From the NCBI RefSeq assembly GCF_007644035.1, contig NZ_VMTV02000291.1, positions 62,001 through 126,000 on the forward strand: DNA of 64,000 nucleotides, given 5' to 3'. Source of the stretch: Vogesella mureinivorans (GTDB lineage Bacteria > Pseudomonadota > Gammaproteobacteria > Burkholderiales > Chromobacteriaceae). The notes under the pieces were generated by a model that made no database searches, was not told the origin of the DNA, and worked only from the letters and a program-made list of their open reading frames with translations. Positions 35,615-42,926 of this stretch are shown here, in pieces. Position 1 is the stretch's first letter. Each line of letters starts with the position of its first letter. Made by a program: the position numbers and the translations under genes.

Positions 35615-35635
35615 CGCCAAACGCCCCGCCGTCAC
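35615..35635 (-). terminator. Hairpin terminator of the HPt/HD-GYP gene
   Basis: On the minus strand CGGGGCG and CGCCCCG pair across a short loop, followed by GTTTCATTT. It lies about 60 bases past the gene stop. Confidence 0.55.
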
Positions 35636-35692
35636 CCCTAGCGCCACCGCCGGCTCACAAGCCAAGTGGATTCAAGCACTTGCCCGTGCCCG

Positions 35693-36781
35693 CTAGCGCA
35701 CATGCGGCAGCACAAAGCCCCGTGCGATCATGTCGCGCACCACCAGGTTGAAACAGCCAATCCATGCCGGGTCAAACTGCGACTCGCACGCATTCACCTC
35801 GGCCACAGCCCGCAGCAGCGAGCGCACCTGGCGGCGCTGGCCGTGCTTCAGGATGACCGCCTCGAAGGTATCGATAATGGCCAACAGCTTGGCCCCCTCG
35901 CAAATCATGCCTGCGCGCTTGCCTGCCGGGTAGCCGGTGCCATCTATACGCTCGTGATGCTCGCGCACAATGCGTGCCGCCTCCTCCCAGCCGCGCATAC
36001 GGGCCAGCATATCTGCCCCCCAGTCCGGGTGGGCGGCCAACTGCAGGCGGTCTGTATCACTGAGCTTGCCATGCTTGAGCCATAGCTCTTCCGGCAGAAA
36101 CATCATGCCCACATCGTGCATGCATACCGCCGCCTCCAGCTGCAGCGGGTCGATGGGCTGGGTAGACGCCTCGTTACACGCCGCGGCCAACAGCAGGTTG
36201 CGCTCGGTACGCCCCTGAAACAGCAGCGAGCGCTGCTCGAACTGCAAGGCCAGGGTACGGAAGTACAGCAAGTCGGCATCGACCTGCGGCGAACGGGATA
36301 CGGTTACCTGTGCCGGCTGCTGCGGCAAAAAGCCGGTCAGGCGCTTGATCACCAGCCACGCCTGCGCCTCTACCAGCGCCGGCGGCGTATCGTTCAGCTG
36401 GCTCATCTCGGCTATCAGGCGGTTGAAATCGGCCAACGATACCTCGCGCCCGCTTTCCAGCTCGCTGACCACCAGCTCCAGCCGGTCCATGGCCAGCAGC
36501 AGCAGCTGCTCCAGCGCCGCATCAAATGGCAGGCTGCCACTGCGTACACGGGAAAGCAGGTCTTCGGCGGCGTGCACCATGGGCTCCACGAACGCCAGCC
36601 GGCACAGGCCGGCATCCCCTTTGATAGTGTGAAAAAGCCGCATCAGCTCGGCCAGCATGCCGGCATCGTGCGGGCTTTGCCGTAGGGCGGCCAGCAAGTT
36701 GGCCGCGCGCGGGGCGTAGTCGTCCAGCGCGTACTGAAAATCGGAAAAACTTTCTTCATCTTCAATGCGGTAACGATCCAT
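35693..36781 (-). CDS. HPt plus HD-GYP-like signalling protein
   Basis: A 362-residue cytoplasmic protein joining two modules. The N-terminal HPt-like helical domain has the phosphorylatable histidine in LMRLFHTIKGDAGL (near residue 51). The C-terminal HD-GYP-like domain shows MHDVGMMFLPEELW, HPDWGADML and EHHERIDGTGYPAGKRAG. The metal HD pair and GYP are present, but the usual HDIGK lysine is Met and the later DxxDA segment reads IDTFEAV, so c-di-GMP hydrolysis is likely but not certain. GGAG lies before the start. The protein would link a phosphorelay to c-di-GMP levels. Confidence 0.85.
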   Translation of the reverse strand: MDRYRIEDEESFSDFQYALDDYAPRAANLLAALRQSPHDAGMLAELMRLFHTIKGDAGLCRLAFVEPMVHAAEDLLSRVRSGSLPFDAALEQLLLLAMDRLELVVSELESGREVSLADFNRLIAEMSQLNDTPPALVEAQAWLVIKRLTGFLPQQPAQVTVSRSPQVDADLLYFRTLALQFEQRSLLFQGRTERNLLLAAACNEASTQPIDPLQLEAAVCMHDVGMMFLPEELWLKHGKLSDTDRLQLAAHPDWGADMLARMRGWEEAARIVREHHERIDGTGYPAGKRAGMICEGAKLLAIIDTFEAVILKHGQRRQVRSLLRAVAEVNACESQFDPAWIGCFNLVVRDMIARGFVLPHVR

Positions 36782-37098
36782 GACTATCTCCAGAGGCGAA
36801 GGCTTATAAGCTGCCAGCGTGAATCTACTATAGTGTTTACCCGGCAAAGCCAGATAGCAAATACTGCCAATACCTGTATGCATGCCATGAAACCACTATT
36901 GCCGATGCATTTTTTTTACGCCGCCCAGCAAAAAACACTTGCCGAGGCAATGAAGCACAGGCAGACTGCGTGCTGCAGTTTTTCAAGTCGTGATCTGTCA
37001 GTTGTTGTAGTGGCGTTGCCCGTACCACAGTTTGTCATTTCCCTTGATTGACATGCGCTTTTCTCATACTCAACGCTATTCTCATAAGGGAACAGAAC
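36782..37098. other. Regulatory gap between HPt/HD-GYP gene and cspA
   Basis: A 317-bp gap, AT-richer than its surroundings. On the minus strand a TATAGT lies about 50 bases before the HPt gene. On the plus strand TTGACA occurs at 37048-37053, upstream of cspA, but I find no well-spaced -10. No ORF is supported. Confidence 0.4.
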
Positions 37099-37302
37099 AT
37101 GGCAACCGGTACCGTTAAATGGTTTAACGACTCCAAGGGCTTCGGCTTCATCACTCCGGACAACGGCGGTGACGACGTATTCGCTCACTTCTCCCAGATC
37201 AACGCTAAAGGCTTCCGCACTCTGGCTGAAAACCAGCGCGTTAGCTTCGACATCGTTGACGGCCCTAAGGGCAAACAAGCTTCCAACATTCAGCCTCTGT
37301 AA
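37099..37302 (+). CDS. Cold-shock-like protein CspA family
   Basis: A 67-residue single cold-shock domain that binds single-stranded RNA/DNA and acts as an RNA chaperone. RNP1 (KGFGFIT) and RNP2 (DVFAHFS) are intact and the length is that of E. coli CspA paralogues. AAGGGAACAGAAC precedes the ATG. Codon use is that of a highly expressed gene (GGT, AAC, CGC, CTG). It stands alone and ends at a strong terminator. Whether it is cold-induced or constitutive cannot be told. Confidence 0.95.
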   Translation: MATGTVKWFNDSKGFGFITPDNGGDDVFAHFSQINAKGFRTLAENQRVSFDIVDGPKGKQASNIQPL

Positions 37303-37332
37303 TTCAGAAGCTGGCTGTTACTAGCCTGTCAG

Positions 37333-37363
37333 AAAAACCCGGATGACTTCATCCGGGTTTTTT
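37333..37363 (+). terminator. Rho-independent terminator of the csp gene
   Basis: AAAAACCCGGATG and CATCCGGGTTTTT flank ACTT, followed by a further T and GT. Confidence 0.9.
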
Positions 37364-37408
37364 GTATTAGCGCATTAGCGGCGGCTTATCCGCCGCAGGA
37401 GCCACAAC

Positions 37409-37969
37409 GTGGAACGCTCACACGACGATATCATCGCCGCCACCCGCAACTGGCTGGAAAAAGCCGTCATCGGCCTGAACCTGTGCCCGTTTGCCAAAGC
37501 GGTATACGTAAAAGACCAGGTGCGCATTGTCATCAGCGACGCCAAAGACCCGGCCACCCTGCTGGAACACCTGATGGCAGAACTGCGCCTGCTGGCAGAC
37601 AGCGAACCGGAGGAGGTAGACACCACCCTGCTGGTACACCCCTACGTGCTGCAGCGTTTTCTGGATTTCAATGACTTTCTGGAGATTGCAGACGCTGCCC
37701 TGGCTGATATGGGCCTGGAAGGCACGCTGCAGGTGGCCGACTTCCACCCCAAATTCCAGTTTGCCGGCACCACCATCAACGATGTCAGCAACAACACCAA
37801 CCGCTCACCGTTCCCTACCCTGCACCTGATACGCGAAAGCAGTATCGAACGTGCCGTAGAAGCCTTCCCGGATGCCGCTACTATCTACGAACGCAATATC
37901 GCCCTGATGCAAGAGATGGGTCGCGAAGGCTGGGAAGCGTTGAATGTCGGCGCGCCCCAAACCAAATAA
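37409..37969 (+). CDS. DUF1415 family protein
   Basis: A 186-residue cytoplasmic protein of the DUF1415 family, common in beta- and gammaproteobacteria and without assigned function. The N-terminus (WLEKAVIGLNLCPFAKAV) with its conserved Cys, then FHPKFQFAGT and NRSPFPTLHLIRE, are characteristic. There is no signal peptide. GCAGGAG lies about 10 bases before the ATG. It is convergent with the acyltransferase-like gene and ends at a long bidirectional terminator. Confidence 0.85.
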   Translation: MERSHDDIIAATRNWLEKAVIGLNLCPFAKAVYVKDQVRIVISDAKDPATLLEHLMAELRLLADSEPEEVDTTLLVHPYVLQRFLDFNDFLEIADAALADMGLEGTLQVADFHPKFQFAGTTINDVSNNTNRSPFPTLHLIRESSIERAVEAFPDAATIYERNIALMQEMGREGWEALNVGAPQTK

Positions 37970-38005
37970 GCCACCACGCCACACCATGCTTTGCAGCTTG
38001 CTGTG

Positions 38006-38045
38006 GAGAATAAAAAAGCCAGCTTGCGCTGGCTTTTTTATTCTC
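38006..38045. terminator. Long bidirectional terminator
   Basis: An 18-bp perfect stem with A6/T6 tracts (GAGAATAAAAAAGCCAGC and complement) around TTGC between convergent genes. Confidence 0.92.
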
Positions 38046-38083
38046 GCCCATACTACCGGCCGTCTGAATAACATGGCTAAAAC

Positions 38084-38659
38084 TTATTGATTCTGCGGGC
38101 ACTTTCCGGTAACGCTCTGGTAGCGGGCACGAATAAGCGGCATGTCGCGGGTAATATCGCCACTGGGCTGAAACATACCCAGTACACCACCCTGCTTTTT
38201 GGCAAAATCCAGATAACCCAGCGCAATCGGCACACCCGCACCACAGGCGATGTGATAGAAACCCGTCTTCCACTCTGCCACCTTGGCACGCGTACCCTCG
38301 GGAGGAATCGCCACCGCCAGTTGCGGGCTACGGTGAAACACCTCGACCATTTGTTCTACCAGCGAATTCTTCTGGCGGCGATCCACCGGGATCCCGCCCA
38401 GCCAGCGCATGACCGGGCCCTTCATGCCGGTAAACAGCGTGTGCTTACCCATCCAGTACAACTTGGCGCCACCGGCGAAGCAGAACATCAGCGTGTAGGG
38501 AAAGTCCCAGTTACTGGTATGCGGCGCACCGATCAGCACATATTTCTTGTCTGCGGGAAACGCACCGTGCAAGCGCCAACCCAGCAGCCGCAGCATGGCC
38601 AGAGAGAACCAGCGCAACAGCGTACGCAAGATCGGGGTATCGAATATGGTGAAATGCAT
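38084..38659 (-). CDS. PlsC-like acyltransferase
   Basis: A 191-residue membrane-associated acyltransferase of the 1-acylglycerol-3-phosphate type. The catalytic HX4D box is HTSNWD, and the acceptor-binding motif PPEGTR and the GGIPVDRR motif follow in order. Short members of this group are found widely with unknown acceptor; a role in phospholipid or ornithine lipid remodelling is possible. It stands alone on the minus strand. No signal peptide is seen, but the N-terminal region is hydrophobic. Confidence 0.85.
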   Translation of the reverse strand: MHFTIFDTPILRTLLRWFSLAMLRLLGWRLHGAFPADKKYVLIGAPHTSNWDFPYTLMFCFAGGAKLYWMGKHTLFTGMKGPVMRWLGGIPVDRRQKNSLVEQMVEVFHRSPQLAVAIPPEGTRAKVAEWKTGFYHIACGAGVPIALGYLDFAKKQGGVLGMFQPSGDITRDMPLIRARYQSVTGKCPQNQ

Positions 38660-38919
38660 TCAAAGCTACCGCAAGACTAAACGGCGCACTCTATAGCAGC
38701 CTGTGCACGTGGTAAATCAGTCATAGAAAAGAATACTCGAACCAGCCCATTCGATAGCTTTTGCCAGACGAATACAACACTTACCCGCCAGATGCCACAC
38801 ACAAGTTACACAACACACAAATGATACTTGCGCACTACGCCGGCACGGCGTAATAAAGCAGTAACGCTAAGCGGTCAGATTGCTAGATAGAGCAGCATCC
38901 CTTCAAAGGAGAAGCCGTC

Positions 38920-39087
38920 ATGTCGCAGTATCAGTCCAAGTCTTCGTACTATGAAGTTCGTGCCGAAGTGCGCAGTAACGCACTCGCCGGCAAACCCATG
39001 CCCCGTAGCCGCCCTTGTGATATCCGCAATGCCGCAGCACGCCGCGAAATAGAGCGGCGGCGGATAGAACGCGAAGCAAGGGAATAA
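38920..39087 (+). CDS. Small basic/charged protein, 55 residues
   Basis: My translation begins MSQYQSKSSYYEVRAEVRSN and ends RREIERRRIEREARE, a charged helix of alternating Arg and Glu. AAAGGAG stands 8 bases before the ATG, a strong ribosome binding site, and a terminator follows about 110 bases later, so the unit looks complete. I do not recognise a family; the Arg/Glu-rich tail suggests a coiled coil or nucleic-acid contact. Upstream 38660-38919 holds no other gene. Confidence 0.65.
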   Translation: MSQYQSKSSYYEVRAEVRSNALAGKPMPRSRPCDIRNAAARREIERRRIEREARE

Positions 39088-39200
39088 ACCCGCCAGCTTG
39101 CTGGCAACACGGCCTACCCACCCCAACACACCCTGCTGCATGGCACCACGCAGCAGGCGGCAGCTGTCACCCGTTTTACAGGCCGCCTGGACGGCCACAA

Positions 39201-39228
39201 AAAAAGCGCCCCGACCAGGGCGCTTTTT
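39201..39228. terminator. Bidirectional terminator
   Basis: AAAAAGCGCCC and GGGCGCTTTTT flank CGACCA, between the small 55-residue gene (+) and the sensor kinase gene (-). Confidence 0.9.
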
Positions 39229-39251
39229 CAATGCTATCCGCCAGCCAAACC

Positions 39252-41315
39252 TTACAGGTCGCCCACCACTTCTCCTGGGCTGGCCAGCGCTGGCTCGCAG
39301 GGCAGCCATACGCGGAAAACCGCCCCGCCCGCCGCCAGGTTGGCCGCATGGATATCACCGCCATAGCGCTCTACCAGGCCCAGGCACACCCATAGACCCA
39401 GGCCGCTGCCATCTGCCTTGCGCGTAAAGAAAGGCGTAAACAGCTGCGCCATATCACCCGGCGCGATACCCGGCCCGCTATCCGATACCGACAACAACAC
39501 ACCGGCCTGGCCATCACGCCCCGGGCAATCCTGCGTGGCCAGCGCCAGCATGCCGCCATCCGGCATGGCCTGCAGCGCGTTAAGCAGCAGGTTGATCAGC
39601 ACCTGCTGCAGCTCGTAGCGGTTTACCAGCAAGGCGCCCGCGGCTTGCCAATCCTTGCGGACGGCTACATGGCTGCGCCCCAGCTGGTGGCTAACCAGCA
39701 CCAGGCTATCCTGGAAGACCTCCTCTGGCCGCACTTGCTGCAGGTAGCCTGCGTATTCGCTGGGGCGTGCATACTGCAGCAGCTTGGCCACAATCAGGCG
39801 GATGCGCTGCACTTGCTCGTTCAGCAGGCGGAACTCCTCGGCCACCGGCGCGGCGGCCTCGCCCAGCAGCTCGCGCATCAGTTCCAGGTTGCCCTGCATC
39901 ACCGCCACCGGGTTGTTGACCTCGTGGGCGATGCCTGCGGCCAACTGGCCAATGGCCGCCAGCTTTTCCGATTTGAACAGCTGCTGCTGCGCCGTGAGCA
40001 GCGTCTGGTTGGCCGCCGCCAGCTCGCGCGTACGCTCGGCCACTTTGTCGTCCAGCTCGGCGGCCCAGCGGGTGAGCGCCTGGTTTTGTGACTGGATGCG
40101 GTCCAGCAGGTGGTCAAAATGGCTGGCCAGCAGGGCCAGCTCGTCGTCCTGCGGCAGCGTGCCGACGCGGGCATCCAGCTGCCCGGCCTCTACCTGGCGC
40201 ATGGTGGCGCGCAGCCGCCCTACCGGGTGGATAACCGACTGAGCAAAACGCCAGCTCACCCAGGCCGCCACCGCCATGGTGATGGCAAACAGCACAAACA
40301 GCACGGCCAGCGCCATCCATTTGGCCAGCACAAAGGGCTGCTCCAGAAAGCCCACGTACAACATGCCCACCCGCTCGCCACGGCTATCCTGCAGTGGCTG
40401 ATAGCCGGAAACATACCAGTCGCCCACCACCAGCGCGCGGTCCAGCCACAGCTGGCCATGCTCCAGCACACGCTCGGCTACCGCGCCGGACACACGAGTA
40501 CCGATGGCGCGACCGCCATGGGGCAACGCGACCGTGGTGGCAATCCGCACATCATCCAGAAACAGCGTCGTTGAGCCACGGCTACGCTGCGGCAGCGAGC
40601 CCGGCGGGTAAACCAGGTGCTGGATGCGGTCGACAAAATCCACATTACGGTTCAACAACAAGCCCCCTACCAGCGCCAGACGCCGGCCCGGCACAGCGGC
40701 CGCAGCGTGCAGCACCAGCCCGGCCTGGCTTTGCTGCTGCAGGCTGGGCCGGGCACCGCGCGTAGGGCGCAAGTCGATACGCGCCCGTTGCTGCAAGGCC
40801 GGTGACAGTGCGGCCAGCTGTGCGGGGCTAAACGCATCCAGCGCCACACGGCTTTGTCCGCTCAGCCCGGCGGCTGGCACCCCGCCGGCGGGGTAGATGT
40901 GGTGCCGCGCACCATTGAGCGAGCTGGCCAGCACCTGGCGCTGCTCGTCGACCAGCAGCAGGTAATCCAGCGCCAGCGACTGCGCGCGTGCCTGCAATAG
41001 CGCATCCAGCCCGGGGCCAGGGCGGCGCTGGGCGTCGGCCAGCGCCTCGGAGTTAGCCAATGCCTCGATGCTGCGGCCAACGTCGCCCTGCACCCGTTCA
41101 AAATAGGTGGTAGCCACCGCCAGGTCGCTGCGTACCTTGAACACCAGCAGTTCCTGGAACGCCGCCCCACCCCAGCCGGCCAGCAGCAATAACAGCACCG
41201 GAAAGCCCACCACCAGCGGGAACAGCGCCAGCGCCACAAAGCGGTTGCGTACCGAGCGGTTCAGCGGCTGCATCAGCCGCTGCCATAGCCGCGCTACTCG
41301 CCCCAGGCCAGACAT
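39252..41315 (-). CDS. Sensor histidine kinase of NtrB/DctB type
   Basis: A 687-residue membrane sensor. N-terminal helix (about residues 28-50), a large periplasmic double-Cache-like domain (to about 330), a second helix (about 332-355), HAMP (RFAQSVIHPVGRLRATM), a coiled coil, then the kinase core with H-box GIAHEVNNPVAV, N-box NLLLNALQAM and G-boxes DSGPGIAPG and GSGLGLWVC. This is the usual partner type of NtrC-family regulators. The gene overlaps the upstream regulator gene by 22 bases, so both are one operon. The signal is unknown; formate or a related small acid is an inference from the divergent formate dehydrogenase operon. Confidence 0.9.
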   Translation of the reverse strand: MSGLGRVARLWQRLMQPLNRSVRNRFVALALFPLVVGFPVLLLLLAGWGGAAFQELLVFKVRSDLAVATTYFERVQGDVGRSIEALANSEALADAQRRPGPGLDALLQARAQSLALDYLLLVDEQRQVLASSLNGARHHIYPAGGVPAAGLSGQSRVALDAFSPAQLAALSPALQQRARIDLRPTRGARPSLQQQSQAGLVLHAAAAVPGRRLALVGGLLLNRNVDFVDRIQHLVYPPGSLPQRSRGSTTLFLDDVRIATTVALPHGGRAIGTRVSGAVAERVLEHGQLWLDRALVVGDWYVSGYQPLQDSRGERVGMLYVGFLEQPFVLAKWMALAVLFVLFAITMAVAAWVSWRFAQSVIHPVGRLRATMRQVEAGQLDARVGTLPQDDELALLASHFDHLLDRIQSQNQALTRWAAELDDKVAERTRELAAANQTLLTAQQQLFKSEKLAAIGQLAAGIAHEVNNPVAVMQGNLELMRELLGEAAAPVAEEFRLLNEQVQRIRLIVAKLLQYARPSEYAGYLQQVRPEEVFQDSLVLVSHQLGRSHVAVRKDWQAAGALLVNRYELQQVLINLLLNALQAMPDGGMLALATQDCPGRDGQAGVLLSVSDSGPGIAPGDMAQLFTPFFTRKADGSGLGLWVCLGLVERYGGDIHAANLAAGGAVFRVWLPCEPALASPGEVVGDL
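39337..39348 (+). repeat. Exact copy of AGGTTGGCCGCA repeat (in kinase gene)
   Basis: Near the kinase C-terminus, read on the coding strand as A-A-N-L. Confidence 0.85.
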
Positions 41316-42709
41316 TTGCGCTCCAGCGTCTTGCGCGAGATGCCCAGGCGGCGCGCCGCCTCGGATTTATTGCCGCCACAGGCGGCCAGAATGGCGCGGA
41401 TATGGCGGTTTTCCACCTCGGCCAGGCACTCGTCCGCGCCGGCCAGGTTGGCCGCAGGCTCGCCCGCCGGGCTCGTGCCGCCCACGGCACGGGTGCACGG
41501 CAGGTCGCGCGGCACGTAGCCCAGGATCAGCGACCGCTCTACCAGGTTTTTCAGCTCGCGCACATTGCCCGGCCAGTCGTAGGCGGCCATGGCGGCCAGA
41601 ATGGCCGGCTCCACGGCGACCGGCTGCACCCCCAGCGCAGGGCTGAGCAGGTCCATGAAGTGCGCGGCCAACTCGGGCAGGTCCTCGGTGCGCTCGCGCA
41701 GCGGCGGCAAGTGCAGCTCCAGCACCTGCAGGCGGTAGTACAGGTCGGCACGGAAGCGCCCGGCGGCTACTTCGTCCGCCAGCGGTTTATTGGTGGCGGC
41801 AATCACGCGCACGTCTACCTTGATCTCTTGCTCCGAGCCCACCGGCCGGATGCGCCGCTCCTCCAGCACGCGCAGCAGCTTGGCCTGGATGGGCAGCGGC
41901 AGCTCGCCGATTTCATCCAGAAACAGCGTGCCGCCGCGGGCGTAGTAAAACAGGCCGTCGCGGCTGCCGGTGGCACCGGTGTAGGCGCCTTTCACGTGGC
42001 CAAACAGCTCGCTTTCGATCAGCTCCTGCGCAATGGCCGCGCAGTTTACCGGCACAAAGCTGGCGTTGGCGCGCGGGCTTTGCTGATGCAGCGCGCGCGC
42101 CACCACCTCTTTGCCAGTGCCGGATTCACCCTGGATCAGCACGGTGGAGGGCATGGGGGCAAAGCGCTGTAGCAGCGTGCGCAGCTCGGCAATGGCGGGC
42201 GAGTGGCCGATCAAGCCGTCGCGGCTGACATGGCTGCGGCTGGCGTGCGAGGCCACCTCGCGGCGCAGCACCCAGTTTTCTGCCTCCAGCCGCGCCCGCT
42301 CGAAGGCACGCCGTGCCGAGTTGATCAGCTGCGCCAGCGAAAACGGCTTGAGCAGAAAGTCCGAGGCGCCGGCGCGCAGCGCATCGATAGCAGTTTCCAC
42401 GTCGGCAAACGCCGTCATCAGGATGACTTCGCTGTTTACCCCGCGCTCACGCAGCTGCTTGAGCCAGTTCACCCCCGACATGCCGGGCAGGGAAATATCC
42501 AGCACGATCAGGTCAAAACGCTGCTGCGCCACCAGCGGCTCGGCCTCTTCCACGCTACCGGCGGCATGCACGCTGCCGCAGCGCACCTCTAGCGCCCGGC
42601 GGATGAAATTCACCATGCCCGGCTCGTCATCCACCACCAGCACGCTGTAGCTGCCCCATGGTTTGGCCGCGCTGTCAGCGGCCGCTGCCAAGGTATTTTC
42701 TCGCTGCAA
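41294..42709 (-). CDS. Sigma-54-dependent response regulator, NtrC family
   Basis: A 471-residue activator with receiver domain (VLVVDDEPG, phospho-Asp in [10 protein letters not shown], switch Lys in LLKPFS), AAA+ domain (Walker A GESGTGKE, sigma-54 contact loop [15 protein letters not shown], Walker [15 protein letters not shown]) and a Fis-type HTH ([19 protein letters not shown]). The sigma-54 loop reads GAYTGA rather than GAFTGA, a seen variant. I place the start at a TTG (42709) because AAGGAG lies 7 bases before it; the upstream ATG frame runs through the divergent promoter. The candidate binding sites begin 19 bases upstream of its start. Confidence 0.9.
   Translation of the reverse strand: MQRENTLAAAADSAAKPWGSYSVLVVDDEPGMVNFIRRALEVRCGSVHAAGSVEEAEPLVAQQRFDLIVLDISLPGMSGVNWLKQLRERGVNSEVILMTAFADVETAIDALRAGASDFLLKPFSLAQLINSARRAFERARLEAENWVLRREVASHASRSHVSRDGLIGHSPAIAELRTLLQRFAPMPSTVLIQGESGTGKEVVARALHQQSPRANASFVPVNCAAIAQELIESELFGHVKGAYTGATGSRDGLFYYARGGTLFLDEIGELPLPIQAKLLRVLEERRIRPVGSEQEIKVDVRVIAATNKPLADEVAAGRFRADLYYRLQVLELHLPPLRERTEDLPELAAHFMDLLSPALGVQPVAVEPAILAAMAAYDWPGNVRELKNLVERSLILGYVPRDLPCTRAVGGTSPAGEPAANLAGADECLAEVENRHIRAILAACGGNKSEAARRLGISRKTLERKCLAWGE
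41445..41456 (+). repeat. Exact copy of AGGTTGGCCGCA repeat (in regulator gene)
   Basis: Lies in the linker between the AAA+ and HTH domains of the regulator (P-A-A-N-L-A). Confidence 0.85.
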
Positions 42710-42727
42710 GACCCTACTCCTTCTGCG

Positions 42728-42771
42728 GACAAATAGTCGCACCACGCGCAGGGCTATTGCGACTATTTGTC
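42728..42771. promoter_or_regulatory. Inverted pair of GACAnAnnGTCGCA sites, candidate activator sites for fdn operon
   Basis: GACAAATAGTCGCA (42728-42741) is repeated as its exact complement at 42758-42771, a perfect 14-bp inverted repeat with a 16-bp spacer. It lies about 80 bases upstream of a sigma-54 promoter, a normal distance for enhancer sites of NtrC-type regulators. The same motif occurs before moaA. Confidence 0.75.
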
Positions 42772-42848
42772 TGGTACCCATGCGGCCAACCCTGGGCAGC
42801 CACACGCAACACCTTGTTTATTCGTGAAAAATATAAAAACCCTACCAC

Positions 42849-42864
42849 GGGCACGGCAAATGCT
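42849..42864 (+). promoter_or_regulatory. Predicted sigma-54 promoter of the formate dehydrogenase operon
   Basis: GGGCACGGCAAATGCT has GG (42850-42851) and GC (42862-42863) ten bases apart, as required, and close agreement with TGGCACGNNNNTTGCT. Transcription would begin near 42875, about 50 bases before fdnG. Confidence 0.75.
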
Positions 42865-42926
42865 ATGCCAAGGCTATTGCGCAACCCGACGCACGTCAAA
42901 CGAATAGCGATAAAAAGGAGAGTCCG

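Noticed and set aside
37048-37082. TTGACA upstream of cspA as part of a sigma-70 promoter
   Set aside because: The only plausible -10 (TATTCT) is 23 bases away, too far for a standard promoter.
38059-38068. An exact Neisseria uptake core, GCCGTCTGAA
   Set aside because: Only one copy was seen in the window, so chance is enough; the frequent word here is a different one.
41294-42805. Longer start (ATG at 42805) for the NtrC-family regulator
   Set aside because: The extra 32 residues are encoded across the inverted repeat and divergent promoter, and AAGGAG points to the TTG at 42709.
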